A stretch of 64,000 bases of DNA from Cryptosporidium bovis. Lineage: Eukaryota; Apicomplexa; Conoidasida; Eucoccidiorida; Cryptosporidiidae. Each line of letters opens with the position of its first letter. The stretch's first letter is position 1. The notes under the pieces were generated by a model. That model had not been told where the DNA came from. It worked only from the letters and a program-made list of their open reading frames with translations, and made no database searches. The stretch spans positions 1 through 64,000 of the forward strand of contig VHIT02000039.1 of the NCBI GenBank assembly GCA_009768925.2. Reading direction: 5' to 3'. Positions 40,799 through 51,900 of this stretch are shown one piece after another. A program made the translations under genes and the position numbers.

Positions 40799-41360
40799 TT
40801 AATTCAAATGTACGTTTAAAAAAATAGAAAAGATTATCAATTTTGTATTTAAATTTAATTAGGTTTATATATTAAGTCACTGTTGATAATATTGCACTGT
40901 TGCTTTTTCCCTCACCTTTTTTTTACAACACCACGAAACTACTCCAAAATGTATGCCAACATGAATTCTTCAAACAATATTAATGTATATTCAATTGTCT
41001 ATTCCATTTTATAACTCGAAATAAGTCATTCTTATATTTCGCTTATTACTTGCATCTATATTCTTTATTGTACACTTATGGTGCAATATATTACAGTGGC
41101 GCCACTTTTTTTTTGAAAAACAGTAATAATGTGAGAATGAAAAATAAATCTGCATTATTATTAGTTCTAACAAAAAATATTTGTTAAAAATAGGTACATA
41201 AGTCAGAACATATAGAGATATAGTTGTTTGCCCACAAAGAATTGCACTTTTTTGATTATCACATTAAAAAATAAATTATATATAAATATCTTTGATACAC
41301 TGAAAAATCAAGACATTTAGATAGACAAAGCAGCTAGTTTCATAGATTTTTGCATAGAAA
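40799..41360. promoter_or_regulatory. Intergenic, 562 bp, with E2F-like palindrome
   Basis: AGTGGCGCCACT at 41095-41106 is a perfect 12-bp palindrome, about 255 bp upstream of the TPR-protein ATG. No gene seen. Confidence 0.55.
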
Positions 41361-42863
41361 ATGTTAAAAGGTGCAGAATTCTACACAAATTTATTGCAGG
41401 GGAAAGATGTGAGGTTGTCAACAATAAGAGAGAATGAGACAATATTGACAGAACAAGCAAGAATATTAAAAAATGAGTACGAAAGCAGGAAGAGAGAAAT
41501 AGACAAAATAATCAATGACCTATGTGATGTGAGAGTAATTAAAATATATGAAAGAATAGGCAACATGATAACAACCCAAAGAAGGTTATGGAATGCATTG
41601 ATAAACAATAGTGGAGTTGATAAGAGTGGTAACTTTAATGATGAAATAACAAAAGGGGAAGTAAATGAGTTAATACTAAATGAGCTAGAAGAAATAGAGA
41701 AGAATTACATAGAAAATGGAGAGTATGTGAACAAGATAGAGGAGGACTGGGACAATATAAAAAAGGTTTCAAAGGAAGGGATAAAAATATCAGAAGAAAT
41801 AGACTGGAATAAGATACCGGAAGAGGAGTTAGGAAAAAGATTAAGAGGAGGCGAAGTATTTCACAGGGACGAATGGATACCTGGAAATAATAGTGGTAGA
41901 AAGCTATCCGAGATGGAGCTTAAATCACATATGAATTTTGGTGAAATGATTATGGAAGAGGGAAAGAAGGCGTACGAAAGTGGTGATTTGGAACTATCTT
42001 ATACAAGATATACCCAAGGAGTTGAGTTGCTTTCTTGGGTTAGAGGTGAAAATACAGATTCTGAGAACAACAGAATTGAGATGTACAAGAGATTTCTTAA
42101 AAATCAGTCATTACTAGCATTAAAACTAGGAAAATATAATGACTCGATAGTATCTTGCAACAAGGTGCTTCAAATAGATGAATGTGATGAGAAATCACTA
42201 TATAGAAGAGGCGAGAGTTATATGATGCTAGGAAGATATGAGGAGGCTAAAAAAGACTTCAGGTTCATTTGTGAGTTTGATTATTTCTCTAAGGAAGCTA
42301 AAATACAGTCTAGAAAAAAATTGGTAGACATGATTAAGAAATCGAGAATGAACAATAACTTAAGCAAAAATATTATTAATAATATAGAAGGAATAATGCT
42401 TGATAATAGAAAAGACGGTGAAGCAAAAGTTCAGGTTTCACTTAACAATTTAAAATCAAATACAAGTAATCTTTCCAGTTATAAATGCAGTAGTGATGTT
42501 AAGGAGGCTGAAAGTTTTAGAAAAGAGACAAGTCCACACTTTGACTTGGAAACGACTAAAGATATTCTGGAGGACCTAATGTTCGCATACTCATGCAGAG
42601 AATTTGAGGAGGAACTATTTAGAATGAGGAGACTGTCAGACTACGATGAAAAGAGACTAATAAGACGACTAAGAAAAGTTTTACCGGAAATAAATAAACC
42701 CATATACGAGAAGTATGGCTTGAATCTGAATGAAATGAGTTATGAGTGTGCAAGAAGGAAGGTAGAAGGGAGTGTTGCATACTGGAGGCAACAAAACAAG
42801 GATGTGTCCGAGCTATCAAAGGAAATATACAAGTATATAATGGGAGATACATTGATGGAGTGA
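41361..42863 (+). CDS. TPR-repeat protein, unknown function
   Basis: 500 aa. Residues about 195-310 hold three TPR-like repeats: AYESGDLELSYTRYTQGVELL, a middle repeat NQSLLALKLGKYNDSIVSCNKVL, and KSLYRRGESYMMLGRYEEAKKDF. The arrangement resembles co-chaperone TPR domains (immunophilin, SPAG1, STI1 types) that bind HSP90/HSP70 C-termini, but no isomerase or other catalytic domain is visible. Residues 1-85 are a helical, probably coiled-coil, N-terminus. The C-terminal 120 residues form a separate helical region with no recognised family. The coding strand is unusually purine-rich. A co-chaperone role is only a possibility. Confidence 0.8.
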   Translation: MLKGAEFYTNLLQGKDVRLSTIRENETILTEQARILKNEYESRKREIDKIINDLCDVRVIKIYERIGNMITTQRRLWNALINNSGVDKSGNFNDEITKGEVNELILNELEEIEKNYIENGEYVNKIEEDWDNIKKVSKEGIKISEEIDWNKIPEEELGKRLRGGEVFHRDEWIPGNNSGRKLSEMELKSHMNFGEMIMEEGKKAYESGDLELSYTRYTQGVELLSWVRGENTDSENNRIEMYKRFLKNQSLLALKLGKYNDSIVSCNKVLQIDECDEKSLYRRGESYMMLGRYEEAKKDFRFICEFDYFSKEAKIQSRKKLVDMIKKSRMNNNLSKNIINNIEGIMLDNRKDGEAKVQVSLNNLKSNTSNLSSYKCSSDVKEAESFRKETSPHFDLETTKDILEDLMFAYSCREFEEELFRMRRLSDYDEKRLIRRLRKVLPEINKPIYEKYGLNLNEMSYECARRKVEGSVAYWRQQNKDVSELSKEIYKYIMGDTLME

Positions 42864-43464
42864 TAAAGTATCAGGAATTGAATTCAATGGGAATAAATCT
42901 TCTGTAGATTGTCCTACTTAAATGGATAATATGTCACAAACAATATGCGAGCAAAATAGTTTAAGAAAACTAAAATACAGGCAAAATGTTTCTCATATTA
43001 CATGGAAGTCGGTAGGAAATGAGCATAATTAGTATCCGTCTAGAGGCCATTATTTATAGTTATAACACCTAACTATAAATATTGATATTAGACGGGTAAT
43101 ATTCAAAAGAAGAATTAAATTCCAGTTTCATTATATTTATGTAATAAATGCGTCAGAAAATGACTAAATAGGTATAAATGTTCTGAACTCAGATAAACTA
43201 TCTATATCAACACAGAGCTAAATGTATTCAGAAGCCAAGCGTTAATTTGAAATAGTATATCATCATTGTAGAATCATATTGAATTTGTATAAGTCATTCT
43301 CAATTATTGTCTGCCTTCAAGGCATACAAACATAAATTACTGAGCTTTAGATTATAAATTAAAATAAATAGTAAAAATTATAATTACAATTACTCCATAA
43401 TAAGCTAATCATGATGTCATAATAACAATAATGGAGTATTTATATGAAATATACAACAAATCAA
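42864..43464. other. Convergent intergenic region, 601 bp, with strong hairpin
   Basis: Lies between two gene ends, so promoters are not expected, yet it is much longer than other convergent gaps here (32-330 bp). It holds the two-part hairpin at 43036-43095. No coding exon was recognised. Confidence 0.55.
43036..43095. repeat. Nested inverted repeat (hairpin)
   Basis: Outer arms CCGTCTA (43036-43042) and TAGACGG (43089-43095); inner arms TATTTATAGTTA (43051-43062) and TAACTATAAATA (43070-43081) pair perfectly over 12 bp around a 7-nt loop (TAACACC). The two helices are separated by short asymmetric spacers. It could be an RNA structure in a 3' UTR, a terminator or processing element, or a small RNA. 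Confidence 0.7.
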
Positions 43465-44664
43465 TTAAATCTCAATTTCTAGTGTACCTGTTTCATCAAT
43501 AATTGTTTGTAAGCCAACAATACAAGATTCTGCGACAATAATGTCAGGGTCATTTGAAAACTTAGTTAACGTTTCAATTGCCAGTTTTCTAATTCTTTTG
43601 ACATCATCCTTGTTGTAATTAAATAAATCGTCACTCTCAGTATGAGTACAAAATCTTGGATCGGTAGATCCAACTGATCCCAACGCAAAAGCAGCCTCAT
43701 GTCTAACCATGGATTCTTCCATAATGTTGCCAACTACTCTAGATAAACTATCTGCTGTTGAAATAACCTGCACTTGTCCGAGAACAAAGGCGCATTCGTG
43801 TCTAAACACCGCAGATTTGTTATCATATTCCATGGCTTCTGCTATTTTGTTAGCTATATAATTTACCATTTCGTCCCCATTTTTGTATTTTAAGTTATTA
43901 GATATCAAATTACTCCTCTGATTAGAATTAATTACACCAGTAAGTATGTTTCTTAACGCAAATAAGGCTCCATATCTCTTTTCCAAGTGCATTTCACCGT
44001 TTAGTAAATCCAAAACTAGTGATTCAATCTGAGTTGTCTCGCATGATTTGTTTGGTGGCGTTGGATCTTTTGTATTAAAGGCATTAAAATCTGATATGTT
44101 ATTACAATCATTACTTTCGCCTTCGAAATACAATAAATTATCATTTTCACGACCACTTTCTTCCTTTTTCATACTTTTCATCTTTAGTGAATGTTGAGCT
44201 AAATAACACGTCTCTCTAACTGCTGGAGAGTCATCATTTAGGTATTTTTCTATTATATCTATGCTACTTATATCACCTATTGCTGCTATCGCTTCTCCCG
44301 CTTCATGCCTAACCATAGGATGTTCATTGAAGTCACCTAATATATTATATAAATGATCCAAAGGACTCTTTAAACCCATTTGACCTAAAACATATAACAC
44401 CTCATGACGATACAACACGCTATCCGAATAACTTAGTGATTTTATAAGTATTTCAGAAGACTCCTCATCTCCATGAAATCTTCCAAAAAACAAACATCTT
44501 ATTTTACTTGATATGTCTGCTTCTCTGTTTAATAATATCTCCCTTATTTTCTCCTTCGAATATATGTTAAAAGATTGGTATTCACCTCCATCTACTGGTT
44601 TTATTGCGCAACCAGGCAACATTACCTTTGGTGTCAACTCGTTTTTACTCACTGAAACTACCAT
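43465..44664 (-). CDS. DOHH: Deoxyhypusine hydroxylase (HEAT-repeat di-iron enzyme)
   Basis: 399 aa from the first ATG at 44664 (an in-frame TTG at 44715 is not a credible start). Completes hypusine on translation factor eIF5A by hydroxylating deoxyhypusine. The four His-Glu iron-ligand pairs are all present in HEAT-like repeats: His87-Glu88, His120-Glu121, His289-Glu290 and His322-Glu323, in contexts YRHEVLYVLGQMG, VRHEAGEAIAAIG, FRHECAFVLGQVQ and VRHEAAFALGSVG. Human DOHH is 302 aa; the extra length is a Ser/Asn/Lys-rich linker between the two halves (about 165-215) and about 30 residues at the N-terminus. An active enzyme is expected. Confidence 0.95.
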   Translation of the reverse strand: MVVSVSKNELTPKVMLPGCAIKPVDGGEYQSFNIYSKEKIREILLNREADISSKIRCLFFGRFHGDEESSEILIKSLSYSDSVLYRHEVLYVLGQMGLKSPLDHLYNILGDFNEHPMVRHEAGEAIAAIGDISSIDIIEKYLNDDSPAVRETCYLAQHSLKMKSMKKEESGRENDNLLYFEGESNDCNNISDFNAFNTKDPTPPNKSCETTQIESLVLDLLNGEMHLEKRYGALFALRNILTGVINSNQRSNLISNNLKYKNGDEMVNYIANKIAEAMEYDNKSAVFRHECAFVLGQVQVISTADSLSRVVGNIMEESMVRHEAAFALGSVGSTDPRFCTHTESDDLFNYNKDDVKRIRKLAIETLTKFSNDPDIIVAESCIVGLQTIIDETGTLEIEI

Positions 44665-45259
44665 TATTACCTTTATTGTCTTATTTCTATTGTAAAGACT
44701 TAAATTTTCCAACAATTTTAAAGTATATCATTCCCTTGTGCCCATATTTACCTTTCTTCTTGCTGTTTTTGCCCTGTTATTGTCCACTACACTCTCCTTC
44801 CTCGCCTTATTTATCTAAATAACAAAGAAGGAAAATAACCACTTGAATATTTTGCCTCCGCTTTTTATAAGCTATAACTAATTCTAAACTTTATACTGGT
44901 CTTTTATTACATTATAGTCAAATAAAAATAAATAGGCGCCAAAGCCTGCCGTTATGTTTACATTAGTAATGTAGCTAAATTGCAAGACTAGGAGAGTTAA
45001 TGTGAAAAAAAAGCAAATTCCTGTTTGTGTTTAAGTAATTATATATAATACACGATATAAATATTGATTCGCTAAATTTTTGAATACTTTAACGGCTTTG
45101 TTAATCAAATCCCATACTGCAACTCCACCAGGTATATTACTGTTTGTTTAATGCGAATTTAAGTTTATTTTATGCACACTAGTTTAAAATACATTTAATT
45201 GGGAGGATAAACAACAAAAGAACAACAAAGTCGTACTTGGAAGGGTGTGGTTGGGCATA
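44665..45259. promoter_or_regulatory. Divergent promoter region, 595 bp
   Basis: Between DOHH (minus) and the GDT1-type gene (plus). AGGCGCCAAA at 44934-44943 is about 270 bp from the DOHH ATG and 317 bp from the other. No gene seen. Confidence 0.55.
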
Positions 45260-46045
45260 ATGAGGAATATAGCTAAACCGTTTTGGATGTCGCTAAGTTC
45301 AATATTCCTTTCGGAATTAGGTGATAAAACATTTTTTATTTCAGCAATACTTTCAATGAGCAATTCACCATGGATAGTGTTTGGAGGAAGTATGTTTGCT
45401 TTAACCACCATGACATTGTTTGCCTGTTTAATAGGATATGTAATTCCAAGTTTATTTACCCCGAAATATACCCACTATTTATCATGCGTATTATTTCTAA
45501 TATTTGGAATAAAAGGATTAAATGAAGGTATATTCTTCATGAAAAGCGGAGATGCAAACAATGAGTTCCTAGAGGTTAAGGCAGAACTGGATAAGTCAAG
45601 AAAGAAGGAAAGTTCCACTACTGTTGATAATAAAATTGATATGATGGATTCGGGAAATATGTTGATTAATGATGTTGAATTGTGTGGAAGTAATTGTAAT
45701 CAGTCTGATGTAAACGGCGATAAAATATCGAATATAAATTACTGCACTAAAAGAAAAGGAATGTTCAAGATTTTTAGAAATAAATCATTCATTCAGTCTT
45801 TCACTTTAACAGCTCTCGCTGAATGGGGAGACAGGTCCCAAATAACTACAATACTTTTATCCTCATATTACTACCCTCCCCCTGTTTTTTTTGGTTCTAT
45901 ACTTGGACACTTTGTATGTACTGGTCTAGCTTGCTATGCTGGTAAGTACTTGAGTAAATTCATATCTCCAAGGATGGTTACCTTATCTGGGGGAATACTG
46001 TTCCTTGCCTTCGCTTTATTCGGATTATTTGTTGGTCCTGAGTAG
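45260..46045 (+). CDS. GDT1/TMEM165 family Golgi Mn2+/Ca2+ transporter (UPF0016)
   Basis: 261 aa from the ATG at 45260; a GTG five codons upstream is not a credible eukaryotic start. Two copies of the family motif E-x-G-D-[KR]-[ST] are visible: ELGDKT at 19-24 and EWGDRS near 188, each in the first helix of a three-helix half. The central hydrophilic loop (about 95-170) is acidic and low in complexity. The family exchanges Ca2+ or Mn2+ for H+ in Golgi or acidic compartments and supports glycosylation. A typical N-terminal signal peptide is not evident; the first helix likely serves for insertion. Confidence 0.92.
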   Translation: MRNIAKPFWMSLSSIFLSELGDKTFFISAILSMSNSPWIVFGGSMFALTTMTLFACLIGYVIPSLFTPKYTHYLSCVLFLIFGIKGLNEGIFFMKSGDANNEFLEVKAELDKSRKKESSTTVDNKIDMMDSGNMLINDVELCGSNCNQSDVNGDKISNINYCTKRKGMFKIFRNKSFIQSFTLTALAEWGDRSQITTILLSSYYYPPPVFFGSILGHFVCTGLACYAGKYLSKFISPRMVTLSGGILFLAFALFGLFVGPE

Positions 46046-46134
46046 ATAATCTTAAACTCACTACATGACGATCCAATAATTTTCTTCAAACATTTTAATT
46101 GTTCTCCTTTTTCTGTATATAAATAATTTACCTT

Positions 46135-48381
46135 CTACCTTGGTATTATTTCTTTAAGTAGTATACCAATGTCCATTGAAAATGTTTCTATCATTGACTC
46201 AGGAATTTGAGTCATATATAAGGCCCTTGGATCCTCCATGTTAACAAGAGATTCAACATTAGTCATTTTTGTATTGTTACAATGACTGCTATTTGATCTA
46301 AAAATATTGTTCTGCCTAAACAAAGTCATTTCAATACCCATGTTTTGCCCAATAGTTAACTCACTTATTGGTGACACATCAAATAACTGTCCTCTAACGC
46401 ATCCCTTAGTTTGTACCATTTGTCCCCACTTTCCATTTACAGGTATAACAAAACCCAACCTAACTAGGTTATTTATTTGTTCAAAGAAAAGAACAGTTGG
46501 ATCTACTCCGTCTGTCCCAGTTATGTGTAAAGCAATACAATCTGCAATAGCCAACCAACGTATTAGTGAAAACGGCTTATTTTCGCACTCATCACTACAA
46601 CTGTTATTTATATTCGTACTTTTTATTCTTTTCTTCGATTTACTAGTCTTCAATTTGGACGCAACCAGTGTGTGAAATAATTTTTTATCATCTTTCTTGC
46701 TTATTTTTGAAGCTATATACGCTGATACAAGCAATAATTTAGAAAAATAAGACATTTCTACCCTAAATTGGTCCCTCAAAAAACTATAACACAGTGCCCT
46801 ATTACTGATATTTTGTCCAGAAAGTAATTCACCTTGAAACAATTCAGGTATTACATGTGAATATATATTGGTTTTTAGTTTATTGTAGTGTCTTTTGAAT
46901 CGCTTTATCAATGACATTATTAATTCATTTATATATTCACTGTAATTGTTGTCAAGACTCCTTTTACTCATCAATATTTCACCAGTTATTACCGGAAATA
47001 AAAATATGGGCCATGAGATTCTTATTTTAAATAGCAATTCCATAAAATCTGACTTTAGAAATGGATGTAATACAGTTACCATTTCTGCAACATACTCTTT
47101 CCATATTGAGTCTAACATCTTTGCTGACATATAACTTTCAATATCTTTGTTATTGCATTGATCATCAATTAATAATAATCTTATTCCTATAAATTCATCA
47201 GTTCCATTATTATCTTTTACAAATTCAATTGCCTCCTTTCTATACGACTCCTTTAGTGAATCCAACATTAACTTATATTTTTTATTATTATCTAAGCCTT
47301 CATTAGGAATTCCTAAATTAAAATCATTGATGCTTTGGTTCATTCTCGAATTTACTATAACGTCAAAACATTGTACATCATTATAGGCTGAAAACCATAT
47401 TACTGGAAATGGAACATGATTGCAATAAAAGTCCTCTGGAATTCCATTATTGTCTATAAATATTACACTAAAATTAACATGTGCTTTTTTTTCCTCAGTT
47501 TTTGGAATTAATATTGTTTCTCTCAAATGTTCGTGTAATTTAATTAATGTCAATAAAAAATCTGGTCTATTCTTAGATAATGTAGTTACATCCTTTACTA
47601 CCAAAAAAATGTTTCTTGTTACAAATTTCTGTCTATTTACTTCTCCCAACCCACTATCTAATTCCTCTTTGAATTTTCTTTTTTTAGCATTATTGTTTTC
47701 TTCGTCTTTCTTTTCTAAACTCAAATTTCCTTCACATTCATTTTCAGTATTATTTTGTAGTAAATATTCTCTGTATTTTTTCTTTATACGCCTTAATTCG
47801 TCAACAAACTCCTTTAATGTGTTTACGTCTACAGAAGAGTCATAACAACATTCATCTTCACCTTCTGACAAAATAAAAGGCTTTTTTTTCTTGCCAGATA
47901 TTATTCCACTTTGGATTAAACTCTTCTTTATTTGTTCTACTGGCCTTACAAATAGATTATCTATCGATATTTTATGCAAAGTGTTCCCTTTAGAACTATT
48001 ACTTAACCATTTTGAATATGTTCCGTCAATACAACCAAATATTGACTTGTTTTTATTTAGGAAGTCCGTTATCAATGTGTATTTTCCAGTCCCCGACATA
48101 CCTAATACTTGTAAATAAGGTACTGCGTTCTCATTACTTCCTATCATATTTGCAATTTGAAATATTTCATGGAATCTTGAACTGCCATATTTTTTACATA
48201 AAGAATAGATTGTGGATTTTAATCCACCAGAGTAGTAACTTAATCCATTCTTAATCAATAATTCATTAAATTCCGATTGTGTTTTTTCCTCAGAATTTGA
48301 TTCTATACTATAAAATCTTGCGTTTTCTTTGTTTGGAGTACTTGTTTCATTTATCACATTGTTTGATCTCCTTCCAGCCAT
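46135..48381 (-). CDS. Origin recognition complex subunit 5 (ORC5)-like
   Basis: 748 aa; human ORC5 is 435. ORC marks replication origins and loads MCM helicase. The N-terminal AAA+ region has a P-loop GMSGTGKY (94-101) in which the usual Ser/Thr after Lys100 is Tyr, and a Walker-B-like strand IFLVVKDVTTL, parallel to human VYIVLDKAEYL. The C-terminal block is the clearest match: VEMSYFSKLLLVSAYIASK with DKKLFHTLVASKLK, then PFSLIRWLAIADCIA and LVRLGFVIPV, corresponding to human HVELPYYSKFILIAAYLAS, RRFFLKHHGKIKK, PFPLDRLLAILYSI and LVTLQLLTLV. A charged insert lies at about 170-245. Convergent with the GDT1-type gene (89 bp). Confidence 0.82.
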   Translation of the reverse strand: MAGRRSNNVINETSTPNKENARFYSIESNSEEKTQSEFNELLIKNGLSYYSGGLKSTIYSLCKKYGSSRFHEIFQIANMIGSNENAVPYLQVLGMSGTGKYTLITDFLNKNKSIFGCIDGTYSKWLSNSSKGNTLHKISIDNLFVRPVEQIKKSLIQSGIISGKKKKPFILSEGEDECCYDSSVDVNTLKEFVDELRRIKKKYREYLLQNNTENECEGNLSLEKKDEENNNAKKRKFKEELDSGLGEVNRQKFVTRNIFLVVKDVTTLSKNRPDFLLTLIKLHEHLRETILIPKTEEKKAHVNFSVIFIDNNGIPEDFYCNHVPFPVIWFSAYNDVQCFDVIVNSRMNQSINDFNLGIPNEGLDNNKKYKLMLDSLKESYRKEAIEFVKDNNGTDEFIGIRLLLIDDQCNNKDIESYMSAKMLDSIWKEYVAEMVTVLHPFLKSDFMELLFKIRISWPIFLFPVITGEILMSKRSLDNNYSEYINELIMSLIKRFKRHYNKLKTNIYSHVIPELFQGELLSGQNISNRALCYSFLRDQFRVEMSYFSKLLLVSAYIASKISKKDDKKLFHTLVASKLKTSKSKKRIKSTNINNSCSDECENKPFSLIRWLAIADCIALHITGTDGVDPTVLFFEQINNLVRLGFVIPVNGKWGQMVQTKGCVRGQLFDVSPISELTIGQNMGIEMTLFRQNNIFRSNSSHCNNTKMTNVESLVNMEDPRALYMTQIPESMIETFSMDIGILLKEIIPR

Positions 48382-48944
48382 CTTGTATTTCTAAGATTAC
48401 GCTATTATTTGCCTTAGTTTTAATATTAAATTATTTTATTAAATTGTATTCTTCATTCAACCTTGTTTTAAGTAAATACAAAATACTTTTTTCCGCTCAA
48501 TATTTTGGCATTTTTTCCTTAATCCCTACTTGATTAAATTTCAAACAAAAAATAACGAAAGTAATATTATTCTGCAACTTTAACTTACAGGCAGACAAAT
48601 AAAATTCCCTTTATCCCTACTTTTCTATGGGCGTTACTTTTTCAATACTAATAAACACCGCAGAAAGAAAAACTAATTTATCTGTCCGCTAAAATAGAGT
48701 CAAAAACTTGTTTACAACTTCGAAAGTACCAAACTCCCCACCTCCTCTAAATCATCATTTAGGTTTTTTTCTCAATATGCCTAGCCTTCTATTTATTACT
48801 GATGTGTACAGCCTGTATAAATAAAAATGTTTATTAAATATAAAAATGCATGTATATATGCCTGCAAGAGGCGGTAAATATTGTAGTTGAAGAATATTGT
48901 TTAATATGAAAAAATGTCAAATAAGTAAAATATAACAATATACT
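48382..48944. promoter_or_regulatory. Divergent promoter region, 563 bp
   Basis: Between ORC5 (minus) and XPG (plus), two DNA-metabolism genes that could share control. It contains AGGCGGTAA (48869-48877), 68 bp before the XPG ATG, and ATGCATGTAT near 48847. No gene seen. Confidence 0.45.
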
Positions 48945-51900
48945 ATGGGAGTTAAAGGTTTGTGGGATATAGTTTCTCCTTCAGGAATAAGAGTAAAACC
49001 GGAAGGTTTAGAGGGGCAAACATTGGCTATAGATGCAAGTATTTGGTTGAAACAGTTTTTAATAGGTATAAGGGATGGTGAAGGTAACATACCTCGAGGA
49101 GCGCATCTATTGGGTTTTTTTAAACGTATATGTAAATTGCTATATTACGGGATATCTCCGGTAGTTGTCTTCGATGGAGCTCCTCCTGAGATTAAGAAAA
49201 GAACTTTAGAACAAAGAAGAATGCAACGTGAAATATCAGAAATAAATGTGAGAAGAGTAGCCAATAAATTACTGTTAAATTCAATAAGATTAAGGGTTGC
49301 AAAAGGAATAAAGAGTAAAATCATAAACCTGGAAGACAATGTTGACAATGGAGATAAGAAAAGTGAAATGCCATCAAATAATGATGATTGTAGATTCAAT
49401 TTATTTTCATCGGAAAGTGACAGCGACGAAGATTATATTAGGAATGGTGACAATGAATTGGATACAAACACAAGCACGAGTTTATTCCCCGTGATGGGAT
49501 TTTTGAGTGAAAGGAGAAAACTTGATGAGATGCCAGAAATAGACACAAATTTATTTAAAATGCCTATTTCAAACAATTCTAGAAATAAAAGAAAAGTAAA
49601 AAAATTGACAAATGTAGATGATTTCAGTGCTTATATGAAGAAAAACTCAGACATTGTGGACGAAAGAAGGCTTGTGAACCTACCATTAGATACGGAAATA
49701 GATCCGCAGGTGTTTGAGCAATTAAATTCAAAACTGAAATACGAAATACTAATACAACTAAGAGATGCTTGGTTGTCCTCACTAAGAATGAACGCAGTTA
49801 ATACAAAGGATAACATGAATCAATTTAGCAATTCTCAAATGGAGTGTTACTTGAGATATTTGAGGATAAACCAAGAAATAGAAAAGTTAAAACTGAGAAT
49901 GGCAAAAGAGTGTGAGGGTCAAATTGAGGATGGAAATGATGGAATTAACTTAAGTAGTAATTGTCAAGATTCTAATGAGGATAAAGTGGAAAAGTTTACT
50001 GAATTTGATGGAGTTGAAACAACAGAGTGCAGTAAAGTACTCGGCGCAGATGAGCTAGTAGATAATTTTGGTGAGAGCAATAAAAATATGAATACCTGTG
50101 TTATTAATGAAACAAAAGAAAAAACTGTGGGCAATTCTACACTCATGGATAAGGTATATAACTATTCAATAAGTAGATTGAATGATAATACTGAATCTAA
50201 ACTATCATCTAAAAAAGACAACTGCTGTATAATACCAAGTAAATTAAACAAAAAGGAAAGAACTGAATATTTAAAAAGTACTAATTATAGCAATAAAGAT
50301 GTATTTGATTCAAATCCGCTAAATACTCCATTATTTGAGTTGGAAAAACTATTTCAGATAAAAAAGTCCGATATTGAAGATAAATATAAAATTAATGTGA
50401 GTAACTCAATAGCTGATCAAGGTTTGAATCATTCAGAGAGAATTGAATTATTAAAGGAAAATGTTGACGAGTTATTCAATTTAAACAACAGTAGCGACGA
50501 TAAAGTTGGTAGAAATACATATTCTTTGGATGATAATACAAATAATGCAGAAAAAGAGGAAGTGGATACCGATTGGGAGGATACGGAATGGGTAAATATG
50601 GGTCAAAGCAATGAAAAAAGTGATTTAATGGAAGTTTTTAAAAGTAAAATATTATCAAATGATATGATGTTAAATTTGGATTCAGAACTTGATAATATTT
50701 TAAGCTCAGAACCAACTAAAATCAATTATTCAAAAACGGGTGTAATTGAAAAACGTATAAAATTAGATGCGGATGAGAAAAGTGATTTTAAGACCAGTGG
50801 TGAAAAATATGACATAGTAGATAGTGAAACAGACTCTGATAAGGATGTTGAAATCCAGAGTAAGGTGGATAAAACAGATGAGAATGAGAAAAGAAAAGAA
50901 CTTTATGACACAATAGATGATGAATATGACGGCAAAGACGCATTACTAATTAATAACAAGTTAATTCTAGAAAATTACAATATAGAAGCTAGTGAAAAGG
51001 AGCACAAGGTTGATGAAAATGAGATTAATGAACAAGTAGAGGTCGAAGAGGAGAAAAACAAAAAGGAAAAGCTCATTATAGATGAAATAAAAGGCACAAT
51101 ACAAGTGGAGAATATGTTGTTTAACGAATTTTCCGTTAACAATAATGAAATAGAGGAGTTATTGCTAGAACTGGAAAAAGAGCAAGATGAATTAAATACC
51201 CAGTATAAAAAGCAAAATGTCATTTTAAATTCAGAAATAACAAAAGAGATAAAATACCAAGTATGTATGTTATTAGAGGCATTTGGAATACCATGGATAG
51301 AGTCGCCAGGAGAAGCTGAAGCACAAGCATCACTATTGACAAAATTAAATATTTGTAATGGAGTATTGTCAGATGATTCAGATTGTTTGATATTTGGTGC
51401 AAAAAAAGTATATAGAAATTTTTTTTCAGGTACATGCACAGAAATGTATGATATAGAAAACATCAAAAAATTTCTTGGAATAAAAAGTCAAGATCAAATA
51501 TACATATTAGCACTATTATTAGGGTGTGATTATACAATTGGAGTAAATGGAGTCGGTCCAGTAAACGCATTAGAAATATTAAAGGCATACCCAGAATTAG
51601 ATGATATGATATTATTTAAAAATTGGTCGCTTAATAAACTGGAAGATAAAAGCTCAGAATTATTAAACGAAAGTATAGAAAGAGCAGAGTTTAAAAGAAA
51701 CCATATGAATTACAGACATTCATGGGTCTTCCCAAGTGACTTTCCATGTCTAAGTGCAATAAATGCAATGAGAAATCCCAATGTAAATCACAACTTTAAA
51801 CCAAAATTTGGGAATATAAAAAAAGAATCTATTGTACAAATCATGACAAACAACACAGACTTAGATACGGAAAAAGTCTCCACCATCATTGACTCTATTG

